Positions 35,115-44,212 of a DNA stretch of 64,000 nucleotides are shown piece by piece (position 1 is the stretch's first letter; each line of letters opens with the position of its first letter). The notes under the pieces were generated by a model. The model saw only the letters and a program-made list of their open reading frames with translations. It searched no databases and had not been told where the DNA came from. The DNA lies in the NCBI RefSeq assembly GCF_014041995.1, contig NZ_CP059492.1, positions 186,001-250,000 of the forward strand, in the 5' to 3' direction. The stretch is from Changpingibacter yushuensis (GTDB taxonomy: Bacteria; Actinomycetota; Actinomycetes; Actinomycetales; Actinomycetaceae). A program made the translations under genes and the position numbers.

Positions 35115-37886
35115 GTGACCAAACTCGTCATTGTGGAGTCACCCGCTAAGGGACGAACGATCAGCGGATACTTGGGCTCCGATTACGACGTCGAAGCGTC
35201 GATCGGCCATATCCGTGATCTTCCGCAACCCTCAGAGCTGCCTGCGGAGATGAAGAAGGGCCCGTTTGGCCGATTCGCAGTCGACGTCGATCATGGTTTC
35301 GAACCGTTTTACGTTGTTGCTCCAGACAAGAAAAAGAAGGTGGCAGAGCTTCGCAAGAAGCTCAAGGATGCTGACGAACTCCTTCTGGCAACGGACGAGG
35401 ACCGCGAGGGCGAAGCCATCGCGTGGCACCTCTACGAGGTCCTGAAGCCAAAAGTTCCCGTCAAGCGCATGGTCTTTCATGAGATCACTCCGGAAGCGAT
35501 TTCTCGGGCCTTAGAGCAGCCACGCGAACTGGACCTCCAACTCGTCGATGCTCAGGAGTCTCGCCGAATCCTTGATCGTCTTGTTGGTTACGAGGTCTCC
35601 CCGCTGCTGTGGCGTAAGGTTGCTCCGGGTCTTTCTGCTGGTCGTGTTCAATCCGTGGCTACTCGCTTGGTGGTTGATCGTGAACGCGAGCGTATTGCGT
35701 TCGTTCCCGCTTCATACTGGGACGTGACGGCAGTCTTTGCGAAAGAAACGGAAGAGTTTGAGGCAAAACTCGTCGGCCTAGACTCAGCCAAAATCGCAAG
35801 TGGCAAGGACTTCACTGACCGTGGTGAGCTCACTTCCAAGAGCAGCGCCAGCGGCGTCAAGGCTCTCACTGAGGCAACAGCAACTGCAGTTGCACAGGCG
35901 TTGGCTGGAGCCACTGCCACTGTGGCATCGCTGGAGACAAAGCCCTACAAGCGGCGTCCGGCCGCACCCTTTACCACGTCAACACTGCAGCAAGAAGCTT
36001 CCCGAAAGTTGCGGATGGGTGCGCGCGATACGATGCGCACGGCCCAAGCCCTCTATGAAAACGGCTTCATCACCTACATGCGTACCGACTCCACCAACCT
36101 TTCTGACCAAGCTCTCTCAGCTGCGCGTAGTCAGATTAAGGACATGTATGGGGCCCAATACCTGCCAGTCAAACCGCGCATGTACGCCACGAAGTCAAAG
36201 GGCGCACAGGAAGCTCACGAAGCCATTAGGCCAGCCGGTGACCATTTCCGTACTCCGGACCAAGTGCGCGGGAAGCTCTCCGGAGCGCAGTTCAGTTTGT
36301 ATGAGCTGATCTGGAAGCGCACCGTTGCTTCCCAGATGGCTGACGCCGCCGGGCAGACCGCTTCCGCGCGCATCACTGTGCAGCTTGATGGGGTAGAGGA
36401 AGCCAAGGTGGCTGAGTTTGCCGCCTCGGGAACGGTTATCACGTTCCCAGGCTTTATGGCAGCCTACCAAGAGTCAACGGACGCTAAGCGTTATGACAAG
36501 TCGGACAAGGAGTCGGAGTCGAGGCTTCCGCAACTCGTGCAGGGCGAGGCCCTTGTATCTAAGAGCGCCGAACCTGATGGGCACGAAACCCAGCCGCCGC
36601 CGCGGTATACAGAGGCTTCATTAGTGAAGAAGATGGAGGAGCTCGGTATCGGACGCCCTTCCACGTATGCTGCCACGATTTCCACAATCGGTGATCGTGG
36701 GTATGTGGACCATCGCGGCCAAGCGCTCGTACCCACATGGACGGCCTTTTCAGTCATCAAGCTGCTTGAGGAGAATCTTCCGCAACTTGTTGATTATGAC
36801 TTCACAGCGGATATGGAGAGCGAACTCGATCGAATCGCCGCTGGTGACGAGGATGGTACGTCCTACCTCGAACGATTCTGGCGCGGTGAGACGGAACGCC
36901 CTGGTCTGGAAGGGCTCGTCGAAAGCCTTGGCGATATCGACGCTAGGGCCATCAACTCAACCGACTTGGGGGAAGGTATCGTCCTTCGTGTGGGCCGCTA
37001 CGGACCTTACATTCAGGAGATCGGTCCAGATGGCCAAGAGCTGCGCCATACATCTGTCCCCGACGACGTCGCACCGGATGAACTTGACGTGGCCAAGGCC
37101 AGGGAACTCTTGGAGGTAGCCAAGCAGGATGGGCGGGAACTGGGTGTAGATCCGGCCACGAACCATACGTTGGTTGCAAAGGCTGGCCGATTCGGTCCAT
37201 ACATCACGGAGATCATTCCAGAAGGAGAGGTCGCGCTGACCCCCACGGGCAAGCCTTCCAAGCGTGCTCCGAAGCCACGAACGGCGTCCCTCTTCAGCTC
37301 AATGAGTCTTGAGACTGTCACCTTGGAAGATGCACTGCGTCTGCTTTCCTTGCCGCGTGTGGTGGGCACGGTGGATGGTGAGGACGTCCTGGCTCAAAAT
37401 GGCCGTTATGGCCCCTACATCACTAAGGGTAAGGACTCTCGGTCGCTCGAATCTGAGGCGCAGATATTTGATATTACGCTCGAGGCAGCGCAGGCCCTGT
37501 TAGCTCAGCCCAAGACCCGGCGGGGCGCCACGACCAAGCCGCCTCTCAAGGAACTTGGCACGGATCCCGTTTCTGAGAAGCCAGTCTTGCTCAAGGATGG
37601 GCGCTTTGGCCCATACGTCACGGATGGCACAACCAACGCTTCGCTGCGGCGGCAAGATGATCCGAACTCGATCACAAATGAGCGTGCCTACGAACTACTC
37701 GCTGATCGGCGGGCAGCCGCTCCGAAGAAGCCTGCGCGCAAGGCGGCCTCAAAGACCACCAAGAAAGCATCTGCGTCGAAGACCACTAAGAAGGCGTCGG
37801 CGTCAACGACCACTAAGAAGGCGTCGGCGTCGACGACCACCAAGAAAGCAGCTCCTCGAAAATCCACAAAGGCGGATGCCGAGTGA
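35115..37886 (+). CDS. topA: DNA topoisomerase I
   Basis: Type IA topoisomerase, 923 residues. The TOPRIM domain starts KLVIVESPAKG and has the acidic DEDREGEAIAWH near 96; the active-site Tyr is in GFITYMRTDS near 320. The C-terminus carries repeated TOPRIM C-terminal domains (R-x-GRYGPYI type near 620, 695, 775, 835) and no zinc fingers, as usual in actinobacteria, then a Lys/Ala/Ser/Thr tail with nine-residue repeats that in Mycobacterium aids processivity. GTG 35115 is the start, with GAAGGAAG upstream. The stop overlaps tmk by 4 bases. Confidence 0.96.
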   Translation: MTKLVIVESPAKGRTISGYLGSDYDVEASIGHIRDLPQPSELPAEMKKGPFGRFAVDVDHGFEPFYVVAPDKKKKVAELRKKLKDADELLLATDEDREGEAIAWHLYEVLKPKVPVKRMVFHEITPEAISRALEQPRELDLQLVDAQESRRILDRLVGYEVSPLLWRKVAPGLSAGRVQSVATRLVVDRERERIAFVPASYWDVTAVFAKETEEFEAKLVGLDSAKIASGKDFTDRGELTSKSSASGVKALTEATATAVAQALAGATATVASLETKPYKRRPAAPFTTSTLQQEASRKLRMGARDTMRTAQALYENGFITYMRTDSTNLSDQALSAARSQIKDMYGAQYLPVKPRMYATKSKGAQEAHEAIRPAGDHFRTPDQVRGKLSGAQFSLYELIWKRTVASQMADAAGQTASARITVQLDGVEEAKVAEFAASGTVITFPGFMAAYQESTDAKRYDKSDKESESRLPQLVQGEALVSKSAEPDGHETQPPPRYTEASLVKKMEELGIGRPSTYAATISTIGDRGYVDHRGQALVPTWTAFSVIKLLEENLPQLVDYDFTADMESELDRIAAGDEDGTSYLERFWRGETERPGLEGLVESLGDIDARAINSTDLGEGIVLRVGRYGPYIQEIGPDGQELRHTSVPDDVAPDELDVAKARELLEVAKQDGRELGVDPATNHTLVAKAGRFGPYITEIIPEGEVALTPTGKPSKRAPKPRTASLFSSMSLETVTLEDALRLLSLPRVVGTVDGEDVLAQNGRYGPYITKGKDSRSLESEAQIFDITLEAAQALLAQPKTRRGATTKPPLKELGTDPVSEKPVLLKDGRFGPYVTDGTTNASLRRQDDPNSITNERAYELLADRRAAAPKKPARKAASKTTKKASASKTTKKASASTTTKKASASTTTKKAAPRKSTKADAE
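37752..37859 (+). repeat. 27-bp tandem repeat encoding the TopA basic tail
   Basis: Four units of 27 bases encode KTTKKASAS-type nonapeptides. Copy number is likely variable between strains because units 2 and 3 are nearly identical. Confidence 0.85.
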
Positions 37887-38551
37887 GCGGAGCGTTCATA
37901 ACATTTGAGGGTGGTGACGGCTCAGGAAAGACCACCCAGGTGGCAGCGCTGGTTGAACACCTCAATGGAGTTGGCCTTCAGGCAGTCGCTTCGCGTGAAC
38001 CTGGTGGCACGGAGCTGGGCCGCGCGATCCGCGAGCTTCTTCTGCACGGTGGCGAAGTATCCCCCAAAGCAGAGGCGCTCCTGTATGCGGCGGATCGCGC
38101 TCACCACATCGCTACGGTGGTTCGACCAGCACTTGAGGATGGAATCATTGTCGTTGCTGATCGTTACCTCGATTCCTCGGTGGCATACCAAGGCGTCGCT
38201 CGCCAACTCGGAACCGAAGAGGTGCGCGATCTTTCACTCTGGGCCACGGATGGCCTAATGCCTGATGCCACAGTTCTGCTTGATGTTTCTGTTTCCGAAG
38301 GCGCTGCCAGAGTTGGCGGCACCCAGGATCGCATTGAGTCTGAGGGTCGGGATTTCCACGAGGCGGTGCGCCAAGAGTACTTAGCAATGGCTCAAGCCGA
38401 ACCCAACCGCTGGATCGTGGTGCCAGCGGAAGGCTCGATCGATGCCGTCGCAGCGCGGGTCCGTGATGCCGTTATGCCACGTATCCGCGAACTCTTTATC
38501 AGTGAGCCTGAGAGCGTTCAAAGCGCATCATCCGGCAAGGACTCACAGTGA
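37883..38551 (+). CDS. tmk: Thymidylate kinase
   Basis: Phosphorylates dTMP to dTDP. The 222-residue protein has the P-loop FEGGDGSGKTTQ near 8, the DR(Y/H) motif ADRYLDSSVAYQG near 94 and a lid region around RVGGTQDRIESEGRDFHEAV near 145. GTG 37883 overlaps the topA stop, and the tmk stop overlaps holB by 4 bases, so topA-tmk-holB is one transcription unit. The C-terminal 15 residues are a Ser-rich extension. Confidence 0.95.
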   Translation: MSGAFITFEGGDGSGKTTQVAALVEHLNGVGLQAVASREPGGTELGRAIRELLLHGGEVSPKAEALLYAADRAHHIATVVRPALEDGIIVVADRYLDSSVAYQGVARQLGTEEVRDLSLWATDGLMPDATVLLDVSVSEGAARVGGTQDRIESEGRDFHEAVRQEYLAMAQAEPNRWIVVPAEGSIDAVAARVRDAVMPRIRELFISEPESVQSASSGKDSQ

Positions 38552-39711
38552 GCGTCTTTGACGATCTTGTGGGCCAACGATCTGTTCGTGACCAACTGGA
38601 ACGCGCTGCTCTAGCCGCTAGGAGCACTGGTGGTCCTAGCGAGAATTCGGCGATGAGCCAGGCATGGCTCTTCACCGGTCCTCCCGGATCGGGAAGGTCG
38701 GTTGCGGCTCGCATGTTTGCCGCAGCTTTGGAGTGCACCAGTGATGTGCCGGGCTGCGGTGAGTGCCACGCGTGCAAGACGGTTATGGGGGGAACCCATC
38801 CTGACGTCGAGGTGGTAGCCACCCAAGGTGTGACAATTAGCGTTGATCAGACCCGCCAGCTGGTCTCACGGTCATTTGTTTCACCCGGTGCGGGCCGTTG
38901 GCGCATCCTCATCGTTGAGGATGCTGATCGAATGTCGGAGCGCACTACAAATGTGTTGCTGAAGGCGATTGAGGAGCCGCCACCATTCACGGTGTGGATG
39001 TTGTGTACTCCCTCACCAGAAGACGTGATGACGACGATTCGTTCGCGGTGCCGGGTTCTCACGCTCGCGGTTCCTCGTGCGGAGGATATCGCTGAACTCT
39101 TGGTTCGCAGGCTAGGCGTGAACTCGGAGGACGCCATTATGGCTGCGCGTGCTTCGCAGTCTCATATCGGGGTGGCCAGAGCGTTGCTCACTGACCAAGC
39201 TGTGAGAGAACAGCGCAGAGCAGTGATCCACATGGCTCTTTCAGTTCGTGGTGTTGCGGACGCTGCCTTAGGAGCGAAACGCGTCATGGCAGCAGCCGAA
39301 GCTGAGGTCAAGGAACGCAGCGAACAACTTGATGCGCGCGAGCTCGCTGACCTCAAGCGAAGTCTTGGTGTGGATGAGGGGGTGCGAGTCCCTCCGGCTA
39401 TTCGTGCGCAACTGCGCGAACTCGCTGAGAATCAGAAACGCAGGCAGACTCGACTGCGGCGCGACAGCATCGACCGTGCGATGGTCACCATTCTTTCCGC
39501 TTATCGGGATGTATTGACTGTGCAACTTGGCGCGGCTGTGGAGCTGGTCAACTCTGACTTCACAGAAGATGTCTTTCGGATGGCAAGGGGCTCGAGCGCG
39601 GCGCAATCTGTAGAGCGGATGGATGCGATTGCCCAGGCCCGCATTCGCCTAGCGGCGAATGCGGATCCACTTCTTACGACCGAAGCCATGCTCGTTGCGC
39701 TTCGTCCTTGA
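38548..39711 (+). CDS. holB: DNA polymerase III delta' subunit
   Basis: Clamp-loader subunit of 387 residues. The AAA+ domain has a modified P-loop GPPGSGRS near 38 (Arg for the catalytic Lys), consistent with delta' being a non-hydrolysing stator, and a zinc site C-x8-C-x2-C-x2-C (CTSDVPGCGECHAC region, about 58-73). The sensor-1 region EDADRMSERTTNVLLKAIEEPP near 125 is intact. The start is GTG 38548, overlapping tmk. Confidence 0.93.
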   Translation: MSVFDDLVGQRSVRDQLERAALAARSTGGPSENSAMSQAWLFTGPPGSGRSVAARMFAAALECTSDVPGCGECHACKTVMGGTHPDVEVVATQGVTISVDQTRQLVSRSFVSPGAGRWRILIVEDADRMSERTTNVLLKAIEEPPPFTVWMLCTPSPEDVMTTIRSRCRVLTLAVPRAEDIAELLVRRLGVNSEDAIMAARASQSHIGVARALLTDQAVREQRRAVIHMALSVRGVADAALGAKRVMAAAEAEVKERSEQLDARELADLKRSLGVDEGVRVPPAIRAQLRELAENQKRRQTRLRRDSIDRAMVTILSAYRDVLTVQLGAAVELVNSDFTEDVFRMARGSSAAQSVERMDAIAQARIRLAANADPLLTTEAMLVALRP

Positions 39712-39800
39712 GTTTCCACACGCCGGGAGTCTGTAGCGTTCACACACAGCACCGGCGGAGCCATGATGCAATGCCACGCTGCGTGGCTTACGGTTGAGGA

Positions 39801-41360
39801 GTGAAGCCATTCAAGACTCTGGCGGCGTTGGCTGCCTCCTCATTGCTCCTTGCCGGATGCACGCTTGACAGCTCGGTGCTCATACCGGAAGGTTCGTCGG
39901 AGAGCACCGCGCCCACCACGGGTGCTGGCACCTCTATCGATGCACAGATGCCAGCCATTCCAGATGGCTTGGAAAGCTACTACACGCAGGATGTGGACTG
40001 GGATACCTGTAACGGCAGTTTCCAGTGCGCTGAGATTACCGTTCCACTGGACTATGCCAATCCTGACGGGGATACGATCCAAGTGGCTATGCTTAAGCGC
40101 CCGGCGAAGTCTGAAGCAATTGGTACATTGTTCATTAATCCAGGAGGCCCTGGCGGCTCAGGCATAGACATGGCCATGAGCGCGAGCTATTACTTTGACC
40201 AAGATATCTTGGACAATTTTGACGTTGTAGGATTCGATCCGCGCGGTGTGGGTGAATCGACTGCCATTGATTGCCTCGATGATGCCACTCTGGGCTCTGT
40301 TCTTGATTCGTCATTCGATACGAACGATCCGGATTGGCAGGCTGAATACACAGAAGTTCAGAGGACTATCGCCGACGGGTGCGCGGAGAACTCCGGTGAG
40401 CTCATCAAGTTCGTCGGCACAAAGGAAGCTGCACAAGACCTCGACGTCATGCGCCAGCTCGTGGGTGATCCGAAGCTCTATTACGTGGGATACTCCTACG
40501 GCACTGCGCTCGGCGGGCAGTACGCCGATCTCTTCCCAGAGAACGTAGGCCGTGTGATCCTGGATGGCGCTGTAGATACCACCTTGGGCACAGCTCAGAT
40601 GAGCTACGACCAAACCTTGGGGTTTGAAACGGCACTTCGCCACTACATGGAGGATTGCCTCCAAAGCTCCTCATGTCCATTCACCGGGAGCGTAGATGAT
40701 GGTCTGCAGCAGATCCATGATGCGCTGACTACGGCAATGACAACGCCGTATCCAACCAGTGATCCGGACCGGCCATTGACCCAGTCACTTCTTTTCTCGG
40801 GCCTGATTGTTCCGTTATACGACGATTCCACGTGGTCCATGCTCACCACCGCATTGTCTGAGCTGTTCGAGGGAAATGATGGCAGTCAACTCTTGTACTT
40901 CGCCGATCTTTCATCTGACCGGAATGACGATGGCACATTTGCGTCAAACATCAATGAAGCCAACTGGGCTATCAACTGTGCCGACTACCCAGCAGCTAGT
41001 GAATCCGATCTTGAGGCGGCCTCAGAGAAGCTGAACACTGAAGCCCCTGTGTTTGGCTCACTCATGACTGAGGGCACAGACTTATGTGCTTCGTGGCATT
41101 TCAGTCCCACGGACGTACCTGGAGCTTTTGAGGCATCTGGTTCAGATCCGATTGTGGTTGTGGGCACCTTGTACGATCCAGCCACGCCATATGCATGGGC
41201 GGAGGCTGTGGCGCAGGCTCTCGAGAACTCAGTGCTCGTCACGTGGGAAGGTGAAGGCCATACGGCATACGGCCGCGCAGGCTCTTGCATCAACGATCCG
41301 CTTGACCAGTACTTGCTGCAAGGAACGGTGCCAGAAGATGGCCTGACCTGCAGTTCGTAA
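39801..41360 (+). CDS. Secreted lipoprotein alpha/beta hydrolase, TAP-like peptidase
   Basis: A 519-residue exported enzyme of the tripeptidyl aminopeptidase/SlpD-E type. The lipoprotein signal ends in LLLAGC near residue 19. The oxyanion segment NPGGPGGSG lies near 115, the nucleophile elbow GYSYGTALGG near 229 (Ser231), and the C-terminal TAP-like domain contains TLYDPATPY near 454 and the catalytic His in GEGHTAYG near 484. It probably trims proline-containing or other peptides at the cell surface. The start is GTG 39801. Two conserved cysteines near the C-terminus may form a disulfide. Confidence 0.9.
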   Translation: MKPFKTLAALAASSLLLAGCTLDSSVLIPEGSSESTAPTTGAGTSIDAQMPAIPDGLESYYTQDVDWDTCNGSFQCAEITVPLDYANPDGDTIQVAMLKRPAKSEAIGTLFINPGGPGGSGIDMAMSASYYFDQDILDNFDVVGFDPRGVGESTAIDCLDDATLGSVLDSSFDTNDPDWQAEYTEVQRTIADGCAENSGELIKFVGTKEAAQDLDVMRQLVGDPKLYYVGYSYGTALGGQYADLFPENVGRVILDGAVDTTLGTAQMSYDQTLGFETALRHYMEDCLQSSSCPFTGSVDDGLQQIHDALTTAMTTPYPTSDPDRPLTQSLLFSGLIVPLYDDSTWSMLTTALSELFEGNDGSQLLYFADLSSDRNDDGTFASNINEANWAINCADYPAASESDLEAASEKLNTEAPVFGSLMTEGTDLCASWHFSPTDVPGAFEASGSDPIVVVGTLYDPATPYAWAEAVAQALENSVLVTWEGEGHTAYGRAGSCINDPLDQYLLQGTVPEDGLTCSS

Positions 41361-41449
41361 GCCGATCGTGGGCTCCTATTACGCGAGCTCGAGCCGGTTT
41401 GCGCAGTCGGCTCGCTGCTAGGTAAAGTAGCCTTCGTTGCTTGCAACGC

Positions 41450-41522
41450 GCCACCTTAGCTCAGTCGGCAGAGCGATTCACTCGTAATGAATAGGTCAAG
41501 AGTTCGATTCTCTTAGGTGGCT
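41450..41522 (+). tRNA. tRNA-Thr (anticodon CGT)
   Basis: Acceptor GCCACCT/AGGTGGC, D arm GCTCAGTCGGCAGAGC, anticodon stem ATTCA/TGAAT with loop CTCGTAA (anticodon CGT), T arm with GTTCGATTC, discriminator T. CCA is not encoded. A degenerate copy of its 3' end occurs at 44161-44191. Confidence 0.95.
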
Positions 41523-41529
41523 CAGAGAT

Positions 41530-41554
41530 GCCCCGGTTCAGTGTGAACCGGGGC
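41530..41554 (+). terminator. Terminator of tRNA-Thr
   Basis: Perfect 11-bp arms (GCCCCGGTTCA and complement) with a 3-base loop, 7 bases after the tRNA, followed by ATTACTGTTTC. Confidence 0.8.
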
Positions 41555-41623
41555 ATTACTGTTTCGCCGCTGGGACATGCGTAACAACGGCGTATCTAGA
41601 AGCCAGTAAGAAATGGATCGGTT

Positions 41624-41983
41624 TCAGGCAGATAGCTCACCATTGACCTGCCGTACGCGGAACTCGATGACTCGTTGGATGAGATCCGCAGGCAAAGGTT
41701 CGCTCAGTGGGAACTGCACGGAACCTTTGCCATGCTTGAAATGGGCAAACTCGGCCGCGAATTCGGCATGTCCTGCGGGCGTTGCATACATGCCGATGTG
41801 ATGCGTGAACCCGCCAACGTAGATCAGTGGTGTGCCATTCAACTTCCAGCCAATCAGCCCGTACGCGATCGATTCAACAGCCTGAGGGGCGGCAGTGGCG
41901 ACCATGCTACGCACGCGATTGATTCGCGCCAAGGTCTCACCATCGAACTCGGCTAGATATTGCGTCACGGAGGAAGCTCCCAT
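41624..41983 (-). CDS. DUF1801 domain protein (YdhG/iron-chaperone-like fold)
   Basis: A 119-residue protein of the DUF1801 family. The N-terminal helix pair (YLAEFDGETLARINRVRSMV), AVESIAYGLIGWKLNGTPLIYVGGF (about 34-58) and HIGMYATPAG (about 61-70) match the SHOCT-free YdhG-like core in which a small barrel binds an unknown ligand. The start is ATG 41983; the frame is open further upstream but similarity begins here. Expression unit unclear; no ribosome site stands out. Confidence 0.78.
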   Translation of the reverse strand: MGASSVTQYLAEFDGETLARINRVRSMVATAAPQAVESIAYGLIGWKLNGTPLIYVGGFTHHIGMYATPAGHAEFAAEFAHFKHGKGSVQFPLSEPLPADLIQRVIEFRVRQVNGELSA

Positions 41984-42102
41984 AACGGAGAGTCTAGCTG
42001 CAGAAGGCTGGTGGTGAAATATCGCGTAGATACCGCAATCTTTCTCCACATTCCTCGGGAAAAGCAGTGAAGGAACTGAGGAACTCGGTTCGCAATGTGT
42101 TG

Positions 42103-42333
42103 CTACCATCTGGCCGCATCGAGTCTTATCGCTGCGATATCGAAGCGATGTTGGAACCCGCATCGGCGCCCTGCCGTCACAGGTAGTTTGTGGGCGGCCG
42201 CTGCACGTATCTTGGCGATGGTCCAAAGACTGGTTGCTGACAAGTCTGCCAATGTGGCCGTGATATTCGTTCCCAACTTGGTTGATGTCATGGTGGTGTG
42301 TTCGGCGATCTGCTCGCCACCAAGAACACTCAT
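42103..42333 (-). CDS. Small unrecognised protein
   Basis: A 76-residue reading frame with a good ribosome site (GGAGAG, 7 bases before ATG 42333). The first 55 residues are helical and Thr/Ala-rich (TKLGTNITATLADLSATSLW); the last part looks out of register or non-homologous. It lies 30 bases after another short frame on the same strand. I do not recognise a family. It may be real or the intact head of a damaged gene. Confidence 0.4.
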   Translation of the reverse strand: MSVLGGEQIAEHTTMTSTKLGTNITATLADLSATSLWTIAKIRAAAAHKLPVTAGRRCGFQHRFDIAAIRLDAARW

Positions 42334-42362
42334 GATTTACTCTCCGGGATACGGCTTCTCAT

Positions 42363-42578
42363 CTATTTGTTGTAGGCAGTCTGAAGGTTGCGAATGGTGT
42401 GTCCCTCGGCCGCGATGTCCTCATCAAATTCGGGCGCACTGGGCCCCTCGTCGAAGGCCCTCTGGCGTGCCAACACCAGATTCTGTACGTTCCCGCAGCG
42501 TGCATCGAACTGCTGGCGAGGCCGGCCAAGAAACTCGTCACCGCGCTCTGCTGGCAGAGCCGGGAACTCGGCTAACAC
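42363..42578 (-). CDS. Small unrecognised protein or gene fragment
   Basis: A 71-residue frame with GTG start and no clear ribosome site; the frame is open 14 codons further upstream (from 42620). The C-terminal half (FDEGPSAPEFDEDIAAEGHTI) reads like genuine helical protein. It could be the 3' remnant of a larger gene. Together with the next frame it is all that can be found in 42000-42910. Confidence 0.3.
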   Translation of the reverse strand: MLAEFPALPAERGDEFLGRPRQQFDARCGNVQNLVLARQRAFDEGPSAPEFDEDIAAEGHTIRNLQTAYNK

Positions 42579-42913
42579 GTTGAGACCCGTTGCGATCCGG
42601 CTATATCTCGCGCTTTGCTATGTCACTGGACCATACGAGTGTACGTCGCTGCGCTTGGAATCCGAACTGTCCATCACAAGTCAGTTGGCAAAAGGCCCGT
42701 TCAATCTGACAGTAAGTTCAACAGGAGTATGGTTTCACCATTCGGGGAGTTCATTTCGTGATTTTGTAAGGCCGATTCATTAGATGCGAATCTACTCGAA
42801 CTAGCTGATAAAAGGAGATGGGCGTGTCTTAGAGATGGCAGCCTGCTCGCTTTGAAACCATCAGCGGCTGCTGTGCTCATGGATCATTTATCGACGACGA
42901 GTGTGTCAGTATC

Positions 42914-43507
42914 TCATTCAGTCAGGACTTTGAATGGTGCACTTTCCGGAGCTGCAGCCACGAAATCATTGTCATGATTTGCATAATAGGTTCCTGCCGA
43001 GCCTCCGAGAATTGCATATGCATCATCAAAACTCTCTGCGGCGAAGAGCAGATAGTCAGTATCGGCCTGCAGAACCGTTGTACCTTCGACAACATAGAGG
43101 ACATCATCTTGAGTCCCCCCAGTTTGGACAATGACTATTTCGTCTCCAGCGTTCACAGCGCCTTTGTGTACTTTATTGACATGAAATTGGACCAGTGTCC
43201 CAGCAACACCTCCGTTCTGAGAAATCGCTTTGGCCTTTTCCTCCTCCGTCAGTCCGACCAACGGATTTTCCTCGGGGCTGTCTCCCTCATAGCGCGGAGT
43301 TGAGACTGTTCGCTTAGTTGATACCACATTGCCTTCAACGATGACCGCTGATTCTTGCACGATGGTTACCGAATCGTAAACTGGGTAATCTGCAAATAGT
43401 TCCACGGTGCTCCCAGTTTGTGGCTCAGTTGAGGATGTTGAGCAACCTGCAAATGCTATTCCAGTAAGTGATAGAAGCGCCATCTGGGTACGCATACGGT
43501 TATTCAT
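42914..43507 (-). CDS. Secreted lipoprotein of unknown function
   Basis: A 197-residue lipoprotein. The signal peptide starts MNNRMRTQ and ends in lipobox FAGC near residue 21; GAGAGGA lies at correct spacing before ATG 43507. The mature part is a beta-rich domain with paired segments (SAVIVEGNVVSTKRT, FHVNKVHKGAVNAGDEIVIVQTGG, ADTDYLLFAAES) that resemble OB- or cystatin-like lipoproteins of Gram-positive bacteria. No enzymatic motif. AT-richer than the chromosomal backbone. Confidence 0.75.
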   Translation of the reverse strand: MNNRMRTQMALLSLTGIAFAGCSTSSTEPQTGSTVELFADYPVYDSVTIVQESAVIVEGNVVSTKRTVSTPRYEGDSPEENPLVGLTEEEKAKAISQNGGVAGTLVQFHVNKVHKGAVNAGDEIVIVQTGGTQDDVLYVVEGTTVLQADTDYLLFAAESFDDAYAILGGSAGTYYANHDNDFVAAAPESAPFKVLTE

Positions 43508-43688
43508 GGCCAATCCTCTCTCAGTAATACGAATTTGATTCAGTGACTTCACCGGTAGTGGGAGTAGTAACGATATTTCTGTTTCGGGAATGGCTCATCA
43601 GCAGACTTGACGAACTAGAGTGGCCTAGGCGCAATGCGTGCCCAAACTCGCGAGCAGTGGTGCTCTTAACCACGTTAGCAAAACTGTA

Positions 43689-44009
43689 TCAATTCGACTG
43701 GTAATGCACATTCAGATTCTTGCTATTCAACTGAATAGTATATTGTGTGCCTTTAATCCTAGATGTGTATAGTCCGAGCCAGGTGTCTCCGTATGCGGCT
43801 AAACTTAGTGTGCTCGTGGAACTTGAAGAATTGCTGATGTTTCCAGGAGATTTGGAATGGTTATTCCATGCGTTGCGACCACTATTGACAGCTGATAGCC
43901 ACGTAGAATTCACACTCGGGTTCTGGACACAAGAGCTCTGTCTGTTCATTCCATAGGAATAATGGACTGCCGAAGCAGGTGCTTGAATCTGCCCAAAAGC
44001 TAGAAGCAA
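43689..44009 (-). CDS. Small secreted protein, unrecognised
   Basis: A 106-residue frame starting at TTG 44009, with a short hydrophobic N-terminus ending in PASA (possible signal-peptidase site near residue 14). The mature sequence is rich in Ser, Asn and Tyr, with one Cys, and contains STWLSAVNSGRNAWNN, reminiscent of small secreted hypothetical proteins of Gram-positives. The signal sequence is short and the start weak, so the 5' end may be damaged. An overlapping plus-strand frame starts at 43979. Confidence 0.45.
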   Translation of the reverse strand: MLLAFGQIQAPASAVHYSYGMNRQSSCVQNPSVNSTWLSAVNSGRNAWNNHSKSPGNISNSSSSTSTLSLAAYGDTWLGLYTSRIKGTQYTIQLNSKNLNVHYQSN

Positions 44010-44158
44010 AATCGAGAGAGAGAATTACTATAGAGAATCCGGCGGATGAACTCGCAACGAAGCTCGCAGTGAAGGTTATTCACACGTATTACGGGGGCCA
44101 ACAGGTCCTGCGTGCACGCCAGATAGCTTCATTAGAGTCAGCAAATGACCTGTCATAG
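43979..44158 (+). CDS. Possible small protein or gene remnant next to att-like repeat
   Basis: A 59-residue frame from GTG 43979. Its composition is protein-like and charged (ESAQKLEAKSRERITIEN, then a segment with HTYYGGQQVLRAR), ending two bases before the tRNA-Thr-like repeat. The open frame has no recognised family and no clear ribosome site. It could be the tail of a lost island gene. Confidence 0.25.
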   Translation: MLESAQKLEAKSRERITIENPADELATKLAVKVIHTYYGGQQVLRARQIASLESANDLS

Positions 44159-44160
44159 AC

Positions 44161-44191
44161 AGGTCACGAGCTCGATTCTCTTGGGTGGCTC
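44161..44191 (+). repeat. Degenerate copy of the tRNA-Thr 3' end
   Basis: Matches 41493-41523 (variable loop, T arm, acceptor 3' strand and one flanking base) at 28 of 31 positions. No tRNA 5' half precedes it. Consistent with an old attachment-site duplication. Confidence 0.75.
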
Positions 44192-44212
44192 CACTTCTAT
44201 TGACGACGATGG

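Larger units (their letters stand above)
41523..44191. mobile_element. Probable decayed genomic island at tRNA-Thr
   Basis: A 2.6-kb stretch bounded by tRNA-Thr and an imperfect copy of its 3' 31 bases (28 of 31 identical). It contains a DUF1801 gene, small unrecognised reading frames, a lipoprotein and a small secreted protein, with AT-rich patches and long apparently non-coding segments. No integrase is present. The island interpretation rests on the repeat and the gene content. Confidence 0.5.

Noticed and set aside
42095-42583. A 162-codon plus-strand frame
   Set aside because: It is antisense to two short minus-strand frames and has no ribosome site or recognisable domain; none of the frames here is well supported, and the minus-strand ones are preferred because one has a good ribosome site.
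44130-44192. A second tRNA-Thr gene
   Set aside because: Only the T arm and acceptor 3' strand resemble tRNA; there is no D arm, anticodon arm or 5' acceptor strand.
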